Below are positions 59,329-64,000 of a stretch of 64,000 bases of DNA, one piece after another. This stretch comes from Deltaproteobacteria bacterium (GTDB lineage Bacteria; Myxococcota_A; UBA9160; UBA6930). Under the pieces are notes generated by a model. It made no database searches. It saw nothing but the letters and a program-made list of their open reading frames with translations, and was not told where the DNA came from. The stretch lies in assembly GCA_029261795.1 (NCBI GenBank), contig JAJDAP010000014.1, forward strand, positions 1 to 64,000, written 5' to 3'. A program made the position numbers and the translations under genes. How positions within the stretch are numbered: position 1 is the stretch's first letter; every line of letters starts with the position of its first letter.

Positions 59329-60402
59329 CTACCAGCCTCCCGTCGTTGCCAGCCGTTCGCGATGTTGCTCCGGCGTTCCCAGGAACAGTCGGTCGAACAT
59401 TACCCGTTTGAACCAGATCTGGACGTCACACTCCCAGGTGAACCCGATACCACCGTGACATTCGACGGCGTCCCGGGCAGCTTGTTGGGCGCGATCGGTG
59501 ATGTGGGATTTCGCCAGGGCTGCCGCTCGCGAAGCGCCCTCGATCTGGCGGTCCCAGGCGTGGGCCGCGTACCACCAGAGGCCGCGACTCGGAATTACGT
59601 CCACGGCCATGTCGGCAATTTGATGCTTCATGCCCTGGAACTGGCCAATCACCTGGCCGAACTGCTGGCGCGTGTTCGCGTACTCTGCGCTCATCTGGAT
59701 CAACCGGTCGGCGGCGCCGAACGCATCGGCGGCGAGCAGCACCAGACCGGCATCGCGGAGGCCGTTCGGGTCGCCGCTCTCGAGGCGTTCAGCAGGGGCG
59801 CCGTCGAAGCGCAAGGTTGCGAGCGGCCGGCCACGATCGACCGTCGGCAGCGATTCGATCTGGATGGTTTCCGCCTGGGCGTCCACGATGACGAGGTCGC
59901 CGCCAGCGGTCCCGACCACGTACAGGTCGGCACTCGCGCCGGCCGGCACACTTTGTTTGGTTCCCGAGACCGCCCCGTTCTCGAAGCGGACCCGCCAGTC
60001 CTCGAGTTCCCAGACATCGTTGCCCTCGGCGAAGGCGATGGTTCCAAGGGCTTCCCCCGAAGCGAGGCCCGGCAGCCAGCGTTCCTTCTGGGCATCGCTG
60101 CCGCCGACCGAGATGGCAATGCAGGCCAGCGCATGTCCGAGGTAGGGAACCGGAACCGCGCCGCGGCCGAGCTCTTCCGCGACCAGGGCTGCCTCGAGGA
60201 GCCCAAGGCCGGCGCCCCCGAACTTTTCTGCGACGGTGAGCCCGGCGACGCCCATTTCAACCAGGCCCTTCCAGAGCCCGGGTTCGCGGCCGCGGTCGCC
60301 GTCGAAGATCTCGCGCACGGTGGTCGCCGGGCACTCGTTCTCGGCGAATCCACGCAGCGTTTCCTGGAGCAGTTCCTGCTCTTCGGTGAGGGTGAAATCC
60401 AT
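59329..60402 (-). CDS. Acyl-CoA dehydrogenase-like protein (small partner of the pair)
   Basis: This 357-residue protein starts MDFTLTEEQELLQETLRGFAENE and continues TVAEKFGGAGLGLLEAALVAEEL. VFADAFGAADRLIQ-like ADAFGAADRLIQMSAEYANTRQQFGQVIG and AAALAKSHITDRAQQAARDAVECHGGIGFTWE are the dehydrogenase C-domain blocks. The usual EPGxGSD electron-transfer loop is not present; the region reads ALGTIAFAEGNDVWE. That is common in the non-catalytic or FAD-sharing partner of heteromeric dehydrogenases. The ATG 60402 is the true start; the frame extends further without homology. It is divergent from the exported hydrolase at 60503. Confidence 0.87.
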   Translation of the reverse strand: MDFTLTEEQELLQETLRGFAENECPATTVREIFDGDRGREPGLWKGLVEMGVAGLTVAEKFGGAGLGLLEAALVAEELGRGAVPVPYLGHALACIAISVGGSDAQKERWLPGLASGEALGTIAFAEGNDVWELEDWRVRFENGAVSGTKQSVPAGASADLYVVGTAGGDLVIVDAQAETIQIESLPTVDRGRPLATLRFDGAPAERLESGDPNGLRDAGLVLLAADAFGAADRLIQMSAEYANTRQQFGQVIGQFQGMKHQIADMAVDVIPSRGLWWYAAHAWDRQIEGASRAAALAKSHITDRAQQAARDAVECHGGIGFTWECDVQIWFKRVMFDRLFLGTPEQHRERLATTGGW

Positions 60403-60502
60403 GGGGTCTCCATGCGGGGAAGCGATCACATTAACGAATGTCAGTGAAATCGCGCAGCCGCTCGGGGTGCTGTGCCATGCTCGCGGCCACCTTGGAGGAC
60501 CC

Positions 60503-61402
60503 ATGACCCGCGCACTTCCTTTCGTCCTGCTGGCTGCCCTCGTTCTTGGCGGCACGTCCGCGCTGGCGCAACAAGGCCAGACCCCACCCGAGATCCGAAG
60601 CGTCGAGATCGGCGAAGGCCTCGTCCTGCTCTACGGGGCCGGCGGCAACATCGTGGTATCGACCGGTGACGACGGGCCGATCGTGGTCGACGACCAATTC
60701 GACTACATGGTTCCCGGGATTCGCAGCGCCGTGGCTGCACTCCAGGAGGGACCGATCCGCTTCGTCATCAACACGCACCATCACGGCGACCACACCGGCG
60801 GGAACGATCGACTGGGCGGCCTCGGTGCCGTGATCGTGGCCCACGCGAACGTTCGCAAGCGCATGAACGCTCGGCAGGTCGCCCCCTCGATAGGTCGGGA
60901 TGATCCTCCGCGGGCGGCCGAATCGCTGCCGGTGGTCACGTTCGACGACGGCGTCGTGCTCCATTGGAACGGTGAGAAGATCGCCGTCGAGCACGTCGCC
61001 CCGGCCCACACCGACGGTGACTCGATGGTGTGGTTCCAGCGGGCCGGCGTGGTCCACATGGGGGACACCTTCTTCAACGGCATATACCCATTCATCGACA
61101 TCTTCTCCGGCGGGTCCATCGACGGGATGATCGCGGCCGCCGACGCGGTCCTCGCGAGGGCGAGCGCGGAGACCAAGATCGTGCCCGGTCATGGGCCGCT
61201 CTCGAATGCAGCGGAGCTGCGCGCCTATCGTGCCATGCTGGCGACCGTGCGAGAGCGGGTGGTCGCGGCTCAGGCGGCCGGCACCGCGCAGGCCGATTTC
61301 ATCGCCAGCGCACCGCTCGCCGATCTCGAAGCCAACTGGGGCGGTGGCTTCATGAAGGCGGAGCAATTGCTAGGCCTGGTCTGGACCGATCTCGCGCGCT
61401 GA
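60503..61402 (+). CDS. Exported metallo-beta-lactamase-fold hydrolase
   Basis: This 299-residue protein has a signal peptide (MTRALPFVLLAALVLGGTSALA) and the zinc motif THHHGDH (91-97). HVAPAHTDGDS, VVHMGDTFFNGIYPF and PGHGP provide the other ligands. It belongs to the subclass B-like/quinoprotein-relay-like MBL group. Substrate may be a lactone, ester or beta-lactam; the fold does not decide. GGAGG precedes the ATG. It is 27 bp before the SGNH gene, so the two may be one transcript of exported hydrolases. Confidence 0.88.
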   Translation: MTRALPFVLLAALVLGGTSALAQQGQTPPEIRSVEIGEGLVLLYGAGGNIVVSTGDDGPIVVDDQFDYMVPGIRSAVAALQEGPIRFVINTHHHGDHTGGNDRLGGLGAVIVAHANVRKRMNARQVAPSIGRDDPPRAAESLPVVTFDDGVVLHWNGEKIAVEHVAPAHTDGDSMVWFQRAGVVHMGDTFFNGIYPFIDIFSGGSIDGMIAAADAVLARASAETKIVPGHGPLSNAAELRAYRAMLATVRERVVAAQAAGTAQADFIASAPLADLEANWGGGFMKAEQLLGLVWTDLAR

Positions 61403-61429
61403 GCCCGGCGCCGTTCATCGGAAGGCGAA

Positions 61430-62134
61430 ATGTTCAAGAAGATCCTGATCGGCGCCGCGTTGGTCCTCATTCTCATTGGTGCTGGGATCGCCGCGTTCCT
61501 CTGGAACTACGGGAAATCCACCGGTGACCCGACGTACTTCGAATCCCAGATCGTGGCCTTCGAGGAGTCCGATCGCCAGGCGATGCCAGCGGCCGGCGGC
61601 ATCGTCTTCGTCGGGAGCTCGAGCATCCGGCTGTGGAGTTCGCTGAAGGAAGACATGGCTCCGCTCCCGGTGGTCCAACGCGGCTTCGGCGGCGCCCAGA
61701 TGGAGCACGTGCTGCACAACGCCCGGCGTGTCGTGGTCCCCTACGCACCGCGCGCCGTCGTGATCTTCTGCGGCGGCAACGATATCGGGGCCGGCAAGAG
61801 CGCCGAGCGTGTCGTCGCCGACTACCGCGCGTTCCTCGAGCTGGTCCACGCCGAACTCCCCGAGACGGACGTCTGGATCCTCTCGATGAAGCCCTCGAAG
61901 TTGCGCATCGAGCAGTGGGGTGAAATGGAGAGGGTGGATCGCGGGTTTCACGCCTTCGCCGCTGCAGACCCGCGTGTGCAGGTCGTCGAGACGGGCCGAA
62001 CGCTGCTCGGGGAAGACGGCACGCCGGACGACGTCTACATCTTCGATGGCCTGCATCTGAACGCCGAGGGCTACCGACGTTGGACGAAGTTGCTGCGGCC
62101 GATCCTGTTGGAGGCCTACGGTGCGGGTAGCTAG
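61430..62134 (+). CDS. SGNH/GDSL-family hydrolase
   Basis: This 234-residue protein has an N-terminal membrane anchor (FKKILIGAALVLILIGAGIAAFLW) and SGNH blocks: GSSSIRLWSSL (block I, nucleophile Ser), RGFGGAQ (block II), CGGNDIGAG (block III) and DGLHLNAEGYRRW (block V with Asp and His). It is probably tethered at the membrane with its active site outside, hydrolysing esters of lipids or carbohydrates. It follows the MBL gene by 27 bp. Confidence 0.88.
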   Translation: MFKKILIGAALVLILIGAGIAAFLWNYGKSTGDPTYFESQIVAFEESDRQAMPAAGGIVFVGSSSIRLWSSLKEDMAPLPVVQRGFGGAQMEHVLHNARRVVVPYAPRAVVIFCGGNDIGAGKSAERVVADYRAFLELVHAELPETDVWILSMKPSKLRIEQWGEMERVDRGFHAFAAADPRVQVVETGRTLLGEDGTPDDVYIFDGLHLNAEGYRRWTKLLRPILLEAYGAGS

Positions 62135-62182
62135 TCTCCACGCTCCAGTTGGCCGCGGGAGCTGCCCCGCGCAGGAGACGTC

Positions 62183-63328
62183 ATGCGCCGAGAGATCTTC
62201 AGCGAAGACCACGATCTATTCCGCGAGCAGTTCCGCCGTTTCGTCGAGGCCGAGGTCGAGCCGAACATCCTCGAATGGAACGCCGCCGGAATCGTGCCGC
62301 GGGCGATCTGGAAGCGAATGGGAGAGGAGGGCTACCTCGGTGCCAACAAGCCCGAGGCGTACGGGGGCGCCGGCGCGGATTTCCTCTACGACGCCGTCAT
62401 CATGGAAGAGCTGGCCTATGCACGAGCCCACGCGCTGCAGGCCTCGCTCCACACCGACATCTGCCTGCCGTACCTCGCCACCTACGGCAGCGAAGCCCAG
62501 AAACAGAAGTACCTGGTGCCCGCGATCGCGGGGGATTGCCTGGTGTCGATCGGCATGACCGAGCCCGGCACCGGCTCGGACCTGGCGAACGTCCGCACCA
62601 CGGCGATCCGGGATGGCGACGCGTACCTGCTCAATGGCGCCAAGACCTTCATCTCGAACGGTCAGAACGCCCACCTTTGCATCGTGGTTGCGAAGACCGA
62701 CCCCTCGAAGCGCCACGATGGCATCAGCCTGCTGCTGGTGGAGACCGATTCGCCCGGCTTCGAGAAGGGGCGGAACCTCGAGAAGATCGGCTTGAAGGGA
62801 CAGGACACCAGCGAACTGTTCTTCAAGGATTGCCGCGTGCCCGCGGAGAATTTGCTAGGCGAGGAAGGGCAGGGCTTCAAGATGCTGATGGCCAAGCTCC
62901 AGCAAGAGCGGCTCTGCATCTCGGTGGGTTGCATGGCTTCGGTGCGACGCTCCCTGGATGACACGATTGCCTACGTGAAGGAACGCAAGGCTTTCGGCCA
63001 GGCCATTGCCGGCTTCCAGAATACCCAGTTCAAGCTCGCCGAACTCCAGACGGAGTACGAGATCGGCCAGGCCTTCACGGATCGGCTGCTCGCCGCCCAC
63101 GTGCGTGGCGACGAGATCGTGAGCGAAGTATCCATGGGCAAGTGGTGGACATCGGACCTGCAGAAGCGGGTCGCTGCCGAATGCCTGCAACTCTTCGGCG
63201 GCTACGGCTTCATGAGCGAGTATCCGATCTCGACGGATTTTCAGGACGCTGCGGTCCAGTCGATCTACGCGGGAACCAACGAGATCATGAAGGTGATCAT
63301 CGCGCGGCGGATGGGGCTCGAGGGCTGA
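62183..63328 (+). CDS. Acyl-CoA dehydrogenase, LCAD-like
   Basis: This 381-residue flavoprotein has SIGMTEPGTGSDLANV (122-137) for FAD, SNGQNAHLCIVVAKTD and YIKER-like YVKERKAFGQAIAGFQNTQF. At the position of the MCAD catalytic Glu it reads IYAGTNEIM, with Ala, so the base is elsewhere. The sequence KLQQERLCIS (238-247) matches the LCAD/isovaleryl type in which Glu242 is the base. It oxidises a fairly long or branched acyl-CoA. A well-formed GGAGA-like site precedes ATG 62183 (GCAGGAGACGTC). Confidence 0.9.
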   Translation: MRREIFSEDHDLFREQFRRFVEAEVEPNILEWNAAGIVPRAIWKRMGEEGYLGANKPEAYGGAGADFLYDAVIMEELAYARAHALQASLHTDICLPYLATYGSEAQKQKYLVPAIAGDCLVSIGMTEPGTGSDLANVRTTAIRDGDAYLLNGAKTFISNGQNAHLCIVVAKTDPSKRHDGISLLLVETDSPGFEKGRNLEKIGLKGQDTSELFFKDCRVPAENLLGEEGQGFKMLMAKLQQERLCISVGCMASVRRSLDDTIAYVKERKAFGQAIAGFQNTQFKLAELQTEYEIGQAFTDRLLAAHVRGDEIVSEVSMGKWWTSDLQKRVAAECLQLFGGYGFMSEYPISTDFQDAAVQSIYAGTNEIMKVIIARRMGLEG

Positions 63329-63418
63329 TTCGGCGAGGGCTCCGGACCATTGCGGCCCTTCACTCGCGCTTCTCAGGTCGGCTAGCTTGTCGCTTCGTCC
63401 TCCGGAGGAAGTGTTCGT

Positions 63419-64000
63419 ATGCGGAAGCGTTGGCTCGTGCTCCTGTCGCTGGTGCTCATGCAAAGCCCCGCGCTGGCCGGTGAGGCCGGGAATTACATCG
63501 CGCCTCGGGGTCCCGGCGGGAAGCCGGACCTGAACGGAATCTGGCGGGTGATGAACCGGGCCAATGACAACCTCGAGGCCCACCCCGCCGAGGCCGCGCT
63601 CGCCTACCGGGAAGGGCCCATCAATCCCGTGCCGGCCAAGGAGGTGGTCGCGCTGGGTGCTGTCGGCGCAGTCCCGGCGGGCGTGGCTGTCGTTGACGGC
63701 GGCAAGATCCCTTATACGGACGCCGCACGAAAACAGCAGGAGGAAAACCGCGCGAACTGGCTCGCGCGGGATCCGGAGATCAAGTGCTACCTGCCCGGTA
63801 TCCCGCGCGCGACCTACATGCCCTATGCCTTCCAGATCCTGCATAACAAGGACGCGCTGTTCTTTGCCTACGAATATGCCGGCGCCGCGCGCAACATCCA
63901 CCTACGCGACCCGGGGCCGGCCCCGATCGATTCGTGGATGGGGCAAAGCTTCGGCCAATGGGAGGGCGATACGCTGGTCGTCGAGACCACCGGGCAGCAC
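63419..64000 (+). CDS. Exported protein of an uncharacterised family (partial, runs off the window)
   Basis: A frame opens at ATG 63419-63421 with GGAGGAA eight bases before it and continues to the window edge with at least 194 codons. It has a signal peptide (MRKRWLVLLSLVLMQSPALA). PDLNGIWRVMN, CYLPGIPRATYMPYAFQI, FFAYEYAGAARNI and WEGDTLVVETT are blocks I recognise from a large family of exported hypothetical proteins in alpha- and gammaproteobacteria with no known function. It follows the acyl-CoA dehydrogenase by 90 bp on the same strand. The missing C-terminus prevents any further call. Confidence 0.75.
   Translation, partial: MRKRWLVLLSLVLMQSPALAGEAGNYIAPRGPGGKPDLNGIWRVMNRANDNLEAHPAEAALAYREGPINPVPAKEVVALGAVGAVPAGVAVVDGGKIPYTDAARKQQEENRANWLARDPEIKCYLPGIPRATYMPYAFQILHNKDALFFAYEYAGAARNIHLRDPGPAPIDSWMGQSFGQWEGDTLVVETTGQH

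Noticed and set aside
1..64000. tRNA, rRNA, riboswitch or phage genes
   Set aside because: No tRNA-like T-loop with matching acceptor stem, no rRNA signature, and no known riboswitch core was recognised by eye. A covariance search was not possible.

Overview
The window is GC-rich DNA packed with genes, with many 1 to 4 nt start/stop overlaps and frequent GTG and TTG starts. Acyl-CoA dehydrogenases, CaiB/BaiF CoA-transferases, luciferase-like (LLM) oxidoreductases, amidohydrolases, a TonB2-type energy-coupling operon and a long glycan cluster suggest an uncultured environmental proteobacterium of the broad deltaproteobacterial kind (Myxococcota- or Binatota-like). That placement is inference from gene content. 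No rRNA, tRNA, CRISPR array, transposase or phage gene was seen.

Region 1 (1-15605) is a surface-polysaccharide cluster. It holds four GT4-type glycosyltransferases, a CgeB-like putative glycosyltransferase, two tandem glutamine-dependent asparagine-synthase-type amidotransferases, two extended-SDR sugar epimerases, two methyltransferases, a Wzx-like flippase and a probable 55-residue protein fitted between two genes. Two amidotransferases beside two epimerases, plus a WlbA/WbpB-like relic at 17.1-17.6 kb, suggest an amidated acetamido-uronic acid glycan (inference). Region 2 (15618-18298) has a secreted FG-GAP/VCBS protein, a chimeric gene remnant (acyl-CoA dehydrogenase start joined to the end of a Gfo/Idh sugar dehydrogenase) and a DUF1232 protein. 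Region 3 (18324-23992, minus strand) is one operon in transcription order: DUF3450 protein, TtpC-like large ExbB, ExbB, ExbD, TonB, second TonB, TPR protein.

Region 4 (24290-31224) is mixed: an NTF2-like protein, a VOC protein, HspQ, an NAD-kinase/AcoX-like protein, a lipoprotein sulfatase-fold hydrolase with Thr where the nucleophile should be, an amidohydrolase, an LLM oxidoreductase and an SDR. At 31.2-33.2 kb a membrane-protein gene and a 3' gene remnant lie between 34-bp direct repeats with one mismatch. Region 5 (33254-40212) has a PspA/IM30 protein with a good sigma-54-type promoter, coupled to an unknown multi-pass membrane protein; a thioesterase; a c-type cytochrome; a 6-phosphogluconate-dehydrogenase-like gene broken by one missing base; and a coupled patatin/TauD/glutamine-amidotransferase operon. 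Region 6 (40246-48981) has a secreted calcium-repeat protein, a YhhN protein, an SDR and an epimerase, a VOC protein, a cyclase-family hydrolase, an 873-bp stretch with a 134-bp tandem repeat, an SDR pseudogene with an internal deletion, a nitroreductase and an exported Cys-rich NPCAA-repeat protein.

Region 7 (49061-64000) looks like acyl-CoA, lipid or xenobiotic catabolism: two CoA-transferases, a nitronate-monooxygenase-like enzyme, LLM oxidoreductases, an SDR, a VOC protein, an adjacent pair of acyl-CoA dehydrogenases that may form one enzyme, an exported metallo-beta-lactamase-fold hydrolase, an SGNH hydrolase, an LCAD-type acyl-CoA dehydrogenase and the start of an exported protein cut by the window edge.

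Four genes are damaged or partial (17.1, 31.3, 37.2 and 47.3 kb) and three of these carry visible joins or shifts. Recent gene decay or assembly error should be separated by read mapping. All domain calls are by eye; no search was run.
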